Source of the DNA: Flavobacteriaceae bacterium | GTDB lineage: Bacteria; Bacteroidota; Bacteroidia; Flavobacteriales; Flavobacteriaceae | DNA: 35,048 nt | Direction: 5' to 3' | NCBI GenBank assembly: GCA_003533785.1 | Contig: DQCR01000071.1 | Coordinates: 1-35,048 of the forward strand | Shown: piece by piece, positions 1 to 8,853 of the stretch | How the letters are laid out: every line of letters starts with the position of its first letter | How positions within the stretch are numbered: position 1 is the first letter of the stretch | The notes under the pieces: generated by a model | The model's database searches: none | The model's input: only the letters and a program-made list of their open reading frames with translations | What the model was told of the DNA's origin: nothing | Program-made: the position numbers and the translations under genes

Positions 1-777
1 CTATAGTGAAATCGAAGTAAAAACTCGTTGGACGTTAGCGCTGGTTATATGGGCTACTTCTGTTGGGTTTATCTTGTAAATTTCAGATACACGTTCCAAT
101 ACAAAACCCAAATAAGAACTTTCGTTTCTTTTGCCTCGGTGGGGAGATGGAGCCAAATAAGGTGCATCAGTCTCCAATGCCAAGCATTCCAAGGGGATTT
201 CGGATAAGAATTGATCTATTTTTCCATTTTTAAAAGTCACTACGCCGCCTATCCCTAGTAATAAATTATTGTCGATAACGCGCTGGGCTTGTTGCAAATT
301 CCCTGTAAAACAATGAAAAATTCCCTTGAGTTGGTTGGAATCAAAAGTTTCTAAAATCTCAAAAACTTCATCAAAAGCTTCTCGACAATGAATGACTATT
401 GGTAAATCTCGGTCTATGGCCCATTGTATTTGTAGTGCAAAAGCCACTTGTTGTATCTTGAGGAATTTTTGATCCCAATACAAATCAATCCCAATTTCTC
501 CCACCGCACAATAACGCTTTGTGTCTAATTCTGTTTCTACTATACTTAATTCTTTTTTGTAATCTTCTTTCACATGGGTAGGGTGCAGGCCTGCCATTAA
601 ATGGATTCGTTCTGGCCACAGTTGTTGAAGAGCTAGCATTCGCTGATAATAGTTGGAATCGATAGCTGGAATAAAAAATTGTTCTACTCCTGCAGCAATG
701 GCTCTTTCAATCACGACCTCACGATCCTCATCAAATTGCTCAACATAGAGATGTGTATGTGAATCGATTAATTTCAT
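1..777 (-). CDS. tatD: TatD-family metal-dependent hydrolase / 3'-5' DNase
   Basis: This is a 258-aa TIM-barrel hydrolase of the TatD family, cytoplasmic metal-dependent nucleases linked to DNA repair and degradation. All expected metal and catalytic positions are visible: the HxH pair H7/H9 in SHTHLY, E94 in AVGEIGID, H130 in VIHCREAF, H155 in GIFHCFTGN and D204 in LETDAPYLAP. Length is normal for the family. I start it at the Met of MKLIDSHTHLY (ATG at 777) because the family begins there; an upstream in-frame start at 819 would add 14 unconserved residues and overlap the neighbouring gene's leader. The stop codon is the first three bases of the window, so the gene is complete. It is divergent from the retropepsin-like gene, with 56 nt between starts. 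The family call is firm; the exact substrate is not. Confidence 0.95.
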   Translation of the reverse strand: MKLIDSHTHLYVEQFDEDREVVIERAIAAGVEQFFIPAIDSNYYQRMLALQQLWPERIHLMAGLHPTHVKEDYKKELSIVETELDTKRYCAVGEIGIDLYWDQKFLKIQQVAFALQIQWAIDRDLPIVIHCREAFDEVFEILETFDSNQLKGIFHCFTGNLQQAQRVIDNNLLLGIGGVVTFKNGKIDQFLSEIPLECLALETDAPYLAPSPHRGKRNESSYLGFVLERVSEIYKINPTEVAHITSANVQRVFTSISL

Positions 778-833
778 ACTACAAAAGTAGTATTTTCGTA
801 ACGCCGCATCGATTGTCAAGCCGGTTATTATCT

Positions 834-1244
834 ATGAAGTGTATTATCCCTTTTCAAAGAATTGAAACCGATCATATTTGTTGTATGCTTGTGATTAACG
901 GCCAACAGGGGTTTTTTCTAATTGACACAGGTGCCAGTAATAGCTGTATTGCCAAATCACGCCAAAGATTTTATGGCTTGATTGCTGATGAAGATCCTAT
1001 TGAAGCAGCCAGCGCAGGATCAGAGAGATTGGAAGCTCAGAAAATGCAAAAAGTGCTTTGGGAAGACACCCAAGGAAACGTGTTGGGTTGGTTTCCAATT
1101 ATGCTATTGAACCTGGAAAGCATCAATGATACACTTGCCAAACAGGGGGCACCTGCAATTGAAGGGATTCTAGGAGCAGATGTTCTAAGCCAATTGGAGG
1201 CGCAAATAAATTACGCCACTATGAGATTGTCTTTACAACTCTAG
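834..1244 (+). CDS. small retropepsin-like aspartyl protease-fold protein
   Basis: A 136-aa single-domain protein with a retropepsin-like active-site motif, [12 protein letters not shown], placing the catalytic Asp at D31 in DTGAS. The second family hallmark, a hydrophobic-hydrophobic-Gly segment, appears as GILGADVL near residues 111-118. Retropepsins work as homodimers, each subunit giving one Asp; the length fits a single subunit. No signal peptide or membrane segment is evident, so a cytoplasmic location is inferred. I start at ATG 834 (MKCIIPF) since residues from upstream in-frame starts lie over the TatD leader and look non-coding. Its 3' end overlaps the 3' end of sucB by 12 bp, tail to tail. 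Proteolysis is a family inference; many such bacterial proteins have no known substrate. Confidence 0.8.
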   Translation: MKCIIPFQRIETDHICCMLVINGQQGFFLIDTGASNSCIAKSRQRFYGLIADEDPIEAASAGSERLEAQKMQKVLWEDTQGNVLGWFPIMLLNLESINDTLAKQGAPAIEGILGADVLSQLEAQINYATMRLSLQL

Positions 1245-2447
1245 CGCTGCTTTAACATCTCCATCCATCAATAAAGCGAGTGGTTCTTCTAGAGCTTCTT
1301 TAATGGCTACTAAAAACCCAACCGATTCCTTCCCATCAATGATTCGATGATCATAGGATAAGGCCAGGTACATCATCGGACGAATTTCAACCCTACCTTC
1401 TATGGCTACAGGACGTTCAATAATATTGTGCATCCCAAGAATAGCCGATTGTGGAGGGTTGATAATGGGAGTAGACAACATGGATCCAAATACACCTCCA
1501 TTGGAAATAGTGAAGTTTCCTCCTGTCATGTCGTCAACGGTGATTTGTCCCTCACGGGCTCGAATCGCCAAACGTTTTATTTCGCTTTCAATTTCTCTAA
1601 AAGTCAACTTCTCAGCATGACGAACCACGGGAACCATTAATCCTTTGGGTCCAGAAACTGCAACGCTGATGTCACAATAGTCAAATGACACTTGGTGATC
1701 GCCGTCGATCATCGAGTTTACATCGGGATAGCCTTCCAATGCACGAACTACTGCTTTGGTAAAAAAGCTCATAAAGCCCAACCCCACTCCATGCTTTTCC
1801 TTAAAGAGTTCTTTGTATTCTGCCCGCAAAGCAAAAATGGGTGCCATGTCCACTTCATTGAAGGTGGTCAACATGGCTGTATCATTTTTAACACTGACCA
1901 ATCGCTCGGCTACTTTACGCCGAAGCATAGACATCTTTTTGCGTTCTTCCCCTCGTTTTCCTGGATTTGGAACTGATCCCATCGCCGCTTTTGCCACCAT
2001 GGCGTCGGCTTTGGTAATGCGCCCGTCTCTTCCCGATCCTTGAATTTGAGAAGCGTCTAAACCTTTTTCTGCAATGATTTTTTTAGCGGCTGGAGAAGCT
2101 GTTCCTGTTGCATAATTGGTTGGCATAGGATCCGAAGCAACGGCAGCAGCAACAGCTGTATCTTGAGGGGGAGTGGTTGCTTGACTGGAGGACGATACTG
2201 CTTGGGCTTGGCCTTCTGTATCGATATGGCAAACCACTTGTCCTACTGCAACAGCATCCCCTTCCTCTGCCTTGAGGCTGATGGTTCCACTGACTTCAGC
2301 AGGCAATTCGAGGGTTGCTTTATCGGAGTCAACTTCCGCAATCGCTTGGTCTTTTTCTACATAGTCCCCATCTTCAACAAGCCATTGGGCAATCTCAACC
2401 TCGGTGATGGATTCTCCTGGAGAAGGAACTTTCATTTCTAATATCAT
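1233..2447 (-). CDS. sucB: 2-oxoglutarate dehydrogenase E2, dihydrolipoyllysine-residue succinyltransferase
   Basis: This 404-aa protein is the E2 core of the 2-oxoglutarate dehydrogenase complex. It moves the succinyl group from E1 to CoA in the TCA cycle. The N-terminal lipoyl domain (about 1-78) carries the lipoylated lysine K43 in [11 protein letters not shown]. An Ala/Ser/Pro-rich linker follows, then a peripheral-subunit binding domain (about 117-150, [12 protein letters not shown]...[10 protein letters not shown]). The C-terminal acyltransferase domain ends with the catalytic HRxxDG motif, seen as SYDHRIIDG with H367 and D371. It lies 12 nt downstream of sucA on the same strand, so the two are almost certainly one operon. 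No E3 gene is in the window. The product differs from pyruvate dehydrogenase E2 in having one lipoyl domain and the sucA partner. Confidence 0.97.
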   Translation of the reverse strand: MILEMKVPSPGESITEVEIAQWLVEDGDYVEKDQAIAEVDSDKATLELPAEVSGTISLKAEEGDAVAVGQVVCHIDTEGQAQAVSSSSQATTPPQDTAVAAAVASDPMPTNYATGTASPAAKKIIAEKGLDASQIQGSGRDGRITKADAMVAKAAMGSVPNPGKRGEERKKMSMLRRKVAERLVSVKNDTAMLTTFNEVDMAPIFALRAEYKELFKEKHGVGLGFMSFFTKAVVRALEGYPDVNSMIDGDHQVSFDYCDISVAVSGPKGLMVPVVRHAEKLTFREIESEIKRLAIRAREGQITVDDMTGGNFTISNGGVFGSMLSTPIINPPQSAILGMHNIIERPVAIEGRVEIRPMMYLALSYDHRIIDGKESVGFLVAIKEALEEPLALLMDGDVKAALEL

Positions 2448-2459
2448 GAATGACAGTAT

Positions 2460-5216
2460 TTACTTATTTTTTCGAATTTGATTGTTTTGGGTAGCATCGA
2501 ATACATATTCAATCACCTGTTGATGACGCCTGATAAAGCGTGCAGCACTTCCAGCTGCTGGTGCCCCATAGGGACGTCTAGAGGCACAACGCCAGTTTAC
2601 TGCGCTGGGCAGTTGTAACAATAAATGACCCCAAGCTCCCATATTGCGGGGTTCTTCTTGCGCCCAAACAATATCCTTCGCATTGGAATATTGATTGATT
2701 GTTTCCGTTATTTCCTTTTCTGGAAGTGGAAATAATTGTTCCAAACGAATCAAAGCAACATCATCGCGTTTTCGCTCGTTTCGGACTTTATCAAGGTCAT
2801 AATAAAATTTTCCCGTACAGAAGACGACTGTCTTAACCTTTTTGGCCAGCACATGACTATCTCCCACTAAGGTTTGAAAATGCCCTTGGGTAAAGTCGTC
2901 TGGAGAGGAGACCGCTTGCGGCAAACGCAATAAACTTTTGGGTGTGAAAACGATAAGAGGTTTCCGGTATTTTGCTTTGAGTTGGCGGCGAAGAAGATGG
3001 AACATATTGGCGGGAGTCGTACAATTGGCAACAAACATATTGTCCTTGGCGCACAATTGGAGGTAGCGCTCCATCCGCCCCGAAGAATGTTCTGCCCCTT
3101 GACCTTCATAGCCGTGAGGCAATAATAAAACAATCCCATTTTGAGTTTTCCATTTGTCCTCTGCCGCAGAAATGTATTGGTCGATCACAATCTGAGCGCC
3201 ATTGGAAAAATCTCCAAACTGAGCTTCCCAAATGGTTAAGTTGTTGGGACTCGCCATTGCATATCCATAGTCAAAGCCCAATACTCCATATTCAGAGAGT
3301 AATGAATTATAAATCGTGAATTTCCCTTGTTCAGGGGCTATGTGATTCAACTGAATTAATTCTTCTTCCGATGATTCGGCTTTCAATACTGCATGGCGAT
3401 GGGAGAAAGTTCCTCTTTCCACATCCTGACCCGAAATTCGAACCCCGTGCCCTTCCAGCAATAAGGTACCATAGGCCAATAATTCTCCCATGGCCCAGTC
3501 CAATTTTTGGATCTCAAAAAACATTTTCTTTCGATCGCCAATTAGTTTTTCAGTTTTACGCAAAAACTTATTATCTGCTGGCAATTCAGACAATGCCTTA
3601 GCCACCTGTTCCAATTGAGAGTGTGTAACAGCTGTATTGACCTTTTTTCGCATAGCGGATTCCTCCACGCGTTGCAAGCCTTCCCATTGGTCTTGCATAA
3701 AAGGTGTGATGAGGGTCTTTTCGATTTTACGAGAATCCTCCAAGTCTTCCTCGAGACTTTCTTTATAGGCGATCTCTAGCTTTTTGATGTAATCTTGATT
3801 GATGGCCCCTTCTGTCATCAATTGTTCTGCGTAAATATCTCTTGGATTTTTATGTTTGGCAATACTCTTATACAGTTGAGGTTGTGTGAATCGGGGCTCG
3901 TCGCCTTCATTGTGCCCATATTTTCGATAGCCCAACAAATCAATAAACACATCTCCACCAAAAGTCATTCGATAGTCTAAAGCAAAAAGGGTGGCATGGA
4001 CTACGGCTTCGGCATCGTCTGCATTCACGTGCATCACTGGAGAGAGGGTAACCTTTCCCACGTCAGTACAATAGGTACTTGAACGGGCATCCAAATAATT
4101 GGTCGTGAATCCAATTTGGTTGTTCACAACAATATGAACGGTACCTCCTGTTCCATAGCCCTTTAATTGAGCCATTTGTACAATTTCATAGGGCAGGCCT
4201 TGTCCCGCAATAGCTGCATCTCCATGCACTAAAATGGGAAGTACTTTGGAAGTGTCTCCGTCAAACAGTTTTTCAAGTTTGGCTCGGGTAATTCCTTGAA
4301 CAACTGCTCCTACCGTTTCCAAATGGGATGGATTAGGAGCAATATTCATATTGATTTGTTTGCCGGTATCAGTAGTTCGCTTAGAGGTCCATCCCAAGTG
4401 GTATTTCACATCGCCGTCAAAGACCACTTCTTCGTAGTCTTTCCCATCAAATTCACTAAAGATATCTTTAGCCGATTTACCAAAAATATTGGTCAAGGTG
4501 TTGAGGCGGCCCCGGTGAGCCATTCCCATGACAAATTCTTCCACCCCTTGTTCGGCAGCTGACTCAATCACAGCGTCTAAGGCTGGAATTAGAGATTCTC
4601 CTCCTTCCAACGAGAAACGTTTCTGACCGACGTATTTGGTATGCAAAAAGTTTTCAAAACTCACTGCCTGATTGAGCTTGTGCAGAATGTGTTTTTTTTG
4701 ATCAATATTGAATTGGGGATGGTTGTTGTTGATATTCAACCGTTGCTGAATCCAATTCACTTTCTCTGGGTCGCGAATGTACATATATTCCACACCTATA
4801 GAGTCGCAGTAGATCGCTTGTAAATGTTCGATAATTTGGGCCAGTGAGGTAGGACCAATTCCCATAATCGAACCTGCATTAAAGGTAGTGTTCAGGTCGT
4901 CTTGGGTCAATCCAAAATTCTCAATGGCTAGGGTTGGCGTGTATTTTCTTCGATCGCGAACCGGATTGGTCTTGGTGAACAAATGGCCTCGTGTTCGGTA
5001 CGCATCGATCAGTTTGACCACTTGAAACTCTTTGCGAACCGATTCTGGAACCTCCACCACTTCTTCAGTCAGTTGCCCGTTCTCAATCCCAAAATCAAAT
5101 CCTTGAAAAAAGGCTCGCCAACTGGGCTCTACCAAGTCTGGCTCCTTTAAATACTGATCATAAAGTTCTGAAAAATAGGCGGTATGCGCCGTGTTTAAAA
5201 ATGAATAGTTATCCAT
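2460..5216 (-). CDS. sucA: 2-oxoglutarate dehydrogenase E1 component
   Basis: This 918-aa thiamine-diphosphate enzyme decarboxylates 2-oxoglutarate and passes the succinyl group to SucB. The N-terminal E2-binding segment (NTAHTAYFSELYDQYLKEP, about 8-26) matches OdhA-type E1. ThDP-site landmarks are H234 in MAHRGRLNTL, the GDAAIAGQG segment (332-340) and NNQIGF (365-370), which holds the pyrophosphate/Mg site. The transketolase-like pyrimidine-binding domain follows (about 590-780), and the C-terminal domain has QEEPRNMGAWGHL. Length is within the usual 900-950 aa, with no break seen. It is first in the sucA-sucB operon and divergent from umuC across 174 bp. TCA-cycle function in the cytoplasm is well established for this family. 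Confidence 0.97.
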   Translation of the reverse strand: MDNYSFLNTAHTAYFSELYDQYLKEPDLVEPSWRAFFQGFDFGIENGQLTEEVVEVPESVRKEFQVVKLIDAYRTRGHLFTKTNPVRDRRKYTPTLAIENFGLTQDDLNTTFNAGSIMGIGPTSLAQIIEHLQAIYCDSIGVEYMYIRDPEKVNWIQQRLNINNNHPQFNIDQKKHILHKLNQAVSFENFLHTKYVGQKRFSLEGGESLIPALDAVIESAAEQGVEEFVMGMAHRGRLNTLTNIFGKSAKDIFSEFDGKDYEEVVFDGDVKYHLGWTSKRTTDTGKQINMNIAPNPSHLETVGAVVQGITRAKLEKLFDGDTSKVLPILVHGDAAIAGQGLPYEIVQMAQLKGYGTGGTVHIVVNNQIGFTTNYLDARSSTYCTDVGKVTLSPVMHVNADDAEAVVHATLFALDYRMTFGGDVFIDLLGYRKYGHNEGDEPRFTQPQLYKSIAKHKNPRDIYAEQLMTEGAINQDYIKKLEIAYKESLEEDLEDSRKIEKTLITPFMQDQWEGLQRVEESAMRKKVNTAVTHSQLEQVAKALSELPADNKFLRKTEKLIGDRKKMFFEIQKLDWAMGELLAYGTLLLEGHGVRISGQDVERGTFSHRHAVLKAESSEEELIQLNHIAPEQGKFTIYNSLLSEYGVLGFDYGYAMASPNNLTIWEAQFGDFSNGAQIVIDQYISAAEDKWKTQNGIVLLLPHGYEGQGAEHSSGRMERYLQLCAKDNMFVANCTTPANMFHLLRRQLKAKYRKPLIVFTPKSLLRLPQAVSSPDDFTQGHFQTLVGDSHVLAKKVKTVVFCTGKFYYDLDKVRNERKRDDVALIRLEQLFPLPEKEITETINQYSNAKDIVWAQEEPRNMGAWGHLLLQLPSAVNWRCASRRPYGAPAAGSAARFIRRHQQVIEYVFDATQNNQIRKNK

Positions 5217-5348
5217 TTGGTCAATTCTAAATCATTGGTAAAAGTACAATTTTTCCCAACAGCCCCAGCGTTGGAATTCGAAATAACACAATTGAAGGAA
5301 GGGGAAGACGGAATTTTTCAAAAATCCATTCCCTTTTGATAAATAACC

Positions 5349-5377
5349 AAGAACACTTTCTGCTTTCTAGTGTTTTT
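5349..5377 (+). promoter_or_regulatory. candidate SOS-type operator dyad upstream of umuC
   Basis: An inverted repeat, AAGAACACT at 5349-5357 and AGTGTTTTT at 5369-5377, pairs at 8 of 9 positions around an 11-nt spacer. It ends 13 nt before the umuC start, where a repressor would block expression. Because umuDC genes are damage-induced in other bacteria, I infer a LexA-type operator. A T-run follows the right arm, so a weak intrinsic-terminator-like hairpin is the alternative, though no gene upstream reads towards it. Confidence 0.4.
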
Positions 5378-5390
5378 TTTAGACTTTTGA

Positions 5391-6653
5391 ATGGTGTTTG
5401 CTTTAGTCGATTGTAACAACTTTTATGCTTCTTGTGAGCGGGTATTTCAGCCTCAACTCGAAGGGCGTCCGGTTGTCATTCTTTCCAACAATGACGGCTG
5501 TGTCATTGCACGGAGCAACGAAGCCAAAGCCTTGGGCATCCCTATGGGAGCCCCTGCTTTTCAGTATAAAGAACAATTTAGACGGCACCACATTCGGGTC
5601 TTTTCGTCCAACTATGCCCTCTATGGCGACATGAGCCATCGAGTGATGAAAATACTAGAACGCTACACCCCTCAAGTAGAAATCTATAGCATTGATGAGG
5701 CCTTTTTACAGTTCAAAGGGTTTGATCGCTTTGACCTGGAAGCCGAATGCTTACGAATGAAGCTACAAGTTAAGCAGTGGACAGGAATCCCTGTGTCTGT
5801 AGGCCTAGCACCAAGCAAGGCTTTGGCCAAAATTGCTAATAAGATTGCCAAAAAATTTGCTGTGAAAACAGCAGGGGTTTACTGTATTGATACCGAAGAA
5901 AAACGGATAAAAGCACTCAAATGGACCTCCATTGGAGAAGTGTGGGGCATCGGGCGACAACACCGTCTGCGTCTAGAGGCCATAGGCGTGAAGACCGCTC
6001 TTGACTTTATTCACTTGCCCGACGACTGGATTCGGGCGCATATGAGTGTGTTGGGGCTTCGCCTAAAGAAAGATTTGCAAGGGCTTCCTTTCATTCAATT
6101 AGAAGAAATCAATCCTCCCAAAAAATCAATTGCTACCACGCGTAGCTTTGAAAATACATTGAACAACTGGAGTGATTTGGAAGAACGCATCGCTACTTTT
6201 GCCGTGAGTTGTGCCGAAAAACTACGGCAACAACAAAGCAGTTGTAGTGCCCTCTATGTCTTTCTGCGAAGCGATCCCCACAAAAAAGGGGCTACCTCCT
6301 ACCGCAATAGCTGCACGGTGACTCTCCCTTATGCTTCTAATTCCAGTTTGGAGCTAAGTAAATACGCCCTGTCAGCAGCCAAAAGCATGTTTCGTAAAGG
6401 CATTGATTACAAAAAAGCGGGAGTGGTGGTACTGGGGCTTGCTCCCGCCCAAACCCGACAGCTCACCCTCTTCGAATCGCATGTGGGCAAGCACCAAGCC
6501 CTAATGCAAGCCATTGATAAAATCCATCGCCGCTATGGACCTCACCAAATGAAACTGGGGAATCAAGACCTACAACGCACTTGGAAGATGCGACAAGAAC
6601 ATCTTTCCAAACGCTACACCACCGCACTTAACGATATTATTAAAGTAAAATAA
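5391..6653 (+). CDS. umuC: DNA polymerase V catalytic subunit UmuC (Y-family)
   Basis: This 420-aa Y-family translesion DNA polymerase copies past damaged bases. Catalytic carboxylates are visible: D7 in FALVDCNNFYASCE, and D102/E103 in YSIDEAF. The nucleotide-binding RSNEAKALGIPMG segment (41-53) matches UmuC rather than DinB. The helix-hairpin-helix region (GEVWGIGRQHRLRLEAIGV) and little-finger region (SIATTRSFENTL onward) are in the expected order, and the C-terminal UmuC extension with QLTLFES is present. Length is normal for UmuC. The umuD start is 2 nt after the stop, so they form one operon, but in the order umuC-umuD rather than the familiar umuD-umuC. A dyad upstream may be the SOS operator. 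Confidence 0.96.
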   Translation: MVFALVDCNNFYASCERVFQPQLEGRPVVILSNNDGCVIARSNEAKALGIPMGAPAFQYKEQFRRHHIRVFSSNYALYGDMSHRVMKILERYTPQVEIYSIDEAFLQFKGFDRFDLEAECLRMKLQVKQWTGIPVSVGLAPSKALAKIANKIAKKFAVKTAGVYCIDTEEKRIKALKWTSIGEVWGIGRQHRLRLEAIGVKTALDFIHLPDDWIRAHMSVLGLRLKKDLQGLPFIQLEEINPPKKSIATTRSFENTLNNWSDLEERIATFAVSCAEKLRQQQSSCSALYVFLRSDPHKKGATSYRNSCTVTLPYASNSSLELSKYALSAAKSMFRKGIDYKKAGVVVLGLAPAQTRQLTLFESHVGKHQALMQAIDKIHRRYGPHQMKLGNQDLQRTWKMRQEHLSKRYTTALNDIIKVK

Positions 6654-6655
6654 AC

Positions 6656-7087
6656 ATGAGCGAATCCGGTCTTTCCTTTTTCAAGCCCAATGATCAAAAA
6701 CGAAAAATGCTCCATCTGGCACAAGAAGGGGTATCGGCTGGCTTTCCCTCTCCAGCAGATGATTTTAAGGAGCTCCGCATCAGTATTGATCAAGAAGTGG
6801 TTAAAAATGAAGAGGCAACTTTCTATGCACGAGTTTCAGGACAGTCCATGCAGGGTGCAGGATTGGACCATGGCGACTTGCTGGTCATCGATCGCAGCCA
6901 AGAACCCGAAAATAATGCCATTGCCGTATGTTTTATTGATGGGGAATTTACCGTCAAACGCTTGAAAGTAGAAAAAGATTGCATCTATCTGATGCCTGAA
7001 AATCCAAAGTACCAGCCCATTAAAGTGACCGAAGACAACCAACTCCAAATCTGGGGAGTGGTGACTTATGTGGTGAAGAAGGTGTAG
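6656..7087 (+). CDS. umuD: UmuD-like S24 peptidase, accessory subunit of DNA polymerase V
   Basis: This 143-aa S24-family self-cleaving protein would, after RecA-stimulated cleavage to UmuD', assemble with UmuC as polymerase V. The predicted cleavage bond is A28-G29 in GVSAGFPSPADDF. The Ser-Lys dyad is S64 in VSGQSM and K101 in GEFTVKRLK. There is no N-terminal DNA-binding domain, which separates it from LexA. It follows umuC by 2 nt. Its stop is 1 nt from the stop of the convergent tetR gene, leaving no room for a terminator between them. Confidence 0.95.
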   Translation: MSESGLSFFKPNDQKRKMLHLAQEGVSAGFPSPADDFKELRISIDQEVVKNEEATFYARVSGQSMQGAGLDHGDLLVIDRSQEPENNAIAVCFIDGEFTVKRLKVEKDCIYLMPENPKYQPIKVTEDNQLQIWGVVTYVVKKV

Positions 7088-7088
7088 T

Positions 7089-7673
7089 TTACTTCACCAA
7101 CACCCGATGAAAGGTTTTGGCAAGAAAAGAAGCCAATTGTTCACTAGTAAAATCAGCGGCAGAGGATTGGGTCGCCAAAAACAATTCGGGTGGGGCTCCC
7201 ACCAGCATGATACTAAGCAGAAGGAACTCATAGTTTTCATCAAACTCATAGACATTGGGTGCCTTGCGCAAATCGCGATTAATGTCTTGAATTACCGATC
7301 GTATGGTGTCGCTTTGATATGTACTTTGTCGGATCGCCGCTTGATTTTTGGTGTGGAATTGCTTCATCTGAGGAGTCGATACGAAATCCAAATAGCTTTT
7401 AAATGTACTGTATAGATAGTCATAAGTAGAATTTGCTTTTTTTCGTTTCTCCTTTACATCCTCTTGAATACGGCTGTTAATGGACTGAATCAAGGCTTCA
7501 AAAAGACTATTGACATCATCAAAATAATTGTAAAAGGTGCCACGAGCAATTCCAACGGATTGAACTATATCATTGACCGTAGTCTGTTGCAATCCCTTTT
7601 CGGAAAACAAACGAAGCCCTTCGGAGAAAAGAGCTTCTCGGATTTTCTTCTTATTGGATTCCCGAACACTCAA
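7089..7673 (-). CDS. TetR-family regulator of the beta-oxidation operon
   Basis: This 194-aa TetR-type repressor has an N-terminal HTH at about residues 12-55: EALFSEGLRLFSEKGLQQTT, then VNDIVQSVGIARGTFYNYF with the typical recognition helix. The C-terminal ligand-binding half is diverged, so the ligand cannot be read directly. The only workable start is TTG at 7673; no in-frame ATG occurs before residue 101, and an in-frame stop lies six codons upstream of the TTG. It starts 5 nt after the thiolase stop, so it is the last gene of the fadN-fadA-tetR operon. By analogy with TetR-type FadR proteins, I infer that it senses acyl-CoA and represses this operon. A dyad at 11291-11303 is a candidate operator. 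Confidence 0.88.
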   Translation of the reverse strand: MSVRESNKKKIREALFSEGLRLFSEKGLQQTTVNDIVQSVGIARGTFYNYFDDVNSLFEALIQSINSRIQEDVKEKRKKANSTYDYLYSTFKSYLDFVSTPQMKQFHTKNQAAIRQSTYQSDTIRSVIQDINRDLRKAPNVYEFDENYEFLLLSIMLVGAPPELFLATQSSAADFTSEQLASFLAKTFHRVLVK

Positions 7674-7678
7674 AACTA

Positions 7679-8848
7679 CTACAATCGCTCAAAAATACCA
7701 GCAATCCCTTGGCCTCCTCCCACACAAGCGGTCACCATGCCATAGCGTTGCTCCCTTCGTTTCATCTCGTTAAGCAATTGAATGGTCAACTTGGCTCCTG
7801 TACAGCCCAAGGGGTGACCCATGGCTATGGCACCTCCGTTGACATTTACGGTGTCGGGGTTTAGGCCAGCTTCTTGGATGACTGCTAAAGCCTGAACTGC
7901 AAAAGCTTCATTGAGTTCTGTTTGTTCGATATCAGCAAGATTTAGTCCCGCTTGTTTCAAGGCTTTGGGTATGGCTACACAAGGACCTATTCCCATGTAC
8001 AACGGATCAACACCGCCTACGGCACAAGAGGCCAATCGAGCAACCGGTTCCAAGCCCAGTGCTTTCATCTTGGCTTCACTTATCACTAGGGTAAAGGCAG
8101 CACCGTCTGATGTTTGAGAGGCATTGCCAGCAGTCACCACACCTCCCTGCTTGAAGGCCGGTCGGAGACGAGCCAAGCCCTCTATTGAAGTGTCCCTTCG
8201 AACCCCTTCATCTTGAGTCACCGTATGTGAAGTTACTTTTCGTTGCCCATTTTCAACAAATACTTCTTCCACAGTCACAGGTACTATCTCTTCTGCAAAC
8301 ACCCCAGAATCGATTGCTTGAGCGGCTTTCTTGTGGGAAGCCACCGAAAAAGAATCTGCGGCTTCCCGACTGATGTTATATTTTCCTGCCACCGCTTCTG
8401 CGGTGACTCCCATACTCACATGGTAGTTGATATTGTCTTGGTTGGCCTGATAGCTCGGAGATAGCTTATATCCTGTCATTGGGAGCAAACTCATACTTTC
8501 AGTACCTCCAGCAATATAAATCTCTCCAAATCCTGCATTGATTTTTCCTACAGCCATCGCAATGGACTCTAAGCCCGAGGCACAATACCGATTGATGGTG
8601 ATCCCAGGCACTTCTTTCCCCAGAGCGCGAGCGGCAATCAGTCGACCCACTTGCAGTCCTTGCTCTCCTTCAGGATTGGCACAACCTACAATGACATCGT
8701 CTACTGTAGTGGGATCCAATTGAGGAACCTCACTCACCAAATGTCGAATGACATCCACGGCCAAATCGTCGGAGCGATAATTGCGAAACCCTCCTTTTTT
8801 TGCTTTTCCTACCGCTGAACGGTAGCCTTTTATGATATATGCTTCCAT
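7679..8848 (-). CDS. fadA: acetyl-CoA C-acyltransferase (3-ketoacyl-CoA thiolase)
   Basis: This 389-aa thiolase catalyses the last step of beta-oxidation, splitting 3-ketoacyl-CoA with CoA to acetyl-CoA and a shortened acyl-CoA. The acyl-carrying cysteine is C89 in INRYCASGLESIA, and the C-terminal pair is H345 in AMGHPLGCTGA and C375 in ACVGGGQG. Length matches FadA/AtoB-type thiolases. It begins 5 nt after the fadN stop, and tetR begins 5 nt after its own stop, so the three genes are tightly packed. Partnership with a trifunctional-type dehydrogenase/hydratase supports a degradative role over a biosynthetic acetoacetyl-CoA thiolase. Confidence 0.95.
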   Translation of the reverse strand: MEAYIIKGYRSAVGKAKKGGFRNYRSDDLAVDVIRHLVSEVPQLDPTTVDDVIVGCANPEGEQGLQVGRLIAARALGKEVPGITINRYCASGLESIAMAVGKINAGFGEIYIAGGTESMSLLPMTGYKLSPSYQANQDNINYHVSMGVTAEAVAGKYNISREAADSFSVASHKKAAQAIDSGVFAEEIVPVTVEEVFVENGQRKVTSHTVTQDEGVRRDTSIEGLARLRPAFKQGGVVTAGNASQTSDGAAFTLVISEAKMKALGLEPVARLASCAVGGVDPLYMGIGPCVAIPKALKQAGLNLADIEQTELNEAFAVQALAVIQEAGLNPDTVNVNGGAIAMGHPLGCTGAKLTIQLLNEMKRREQRYGMVTACVGGGQGIAGIFERL

Positions 8849-8853
8849 ATTGA

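Noticed and set aside
778..819. Upstream in-frame start of the TatD gene adding 14 residues
   Set aside because: The extra residues do not look like the family, which starts at MKLIDSHTHLY, and they would sit over the leader of the divergent gene.
5369..5380. Intrinsic terminator upstream of umuC (dyad followed by T-run)
   Set aside because: No gene on the plus strand runs into it and the stem is weak, so an operator is the better reading; kept only as a lesser alternative.
6656..7087. LexA repressor
   Set aside because: The S24 peptidase part is present but there is no N-terminal winged-helix DNA-binding domain, and it is 2 nt behind umuC.
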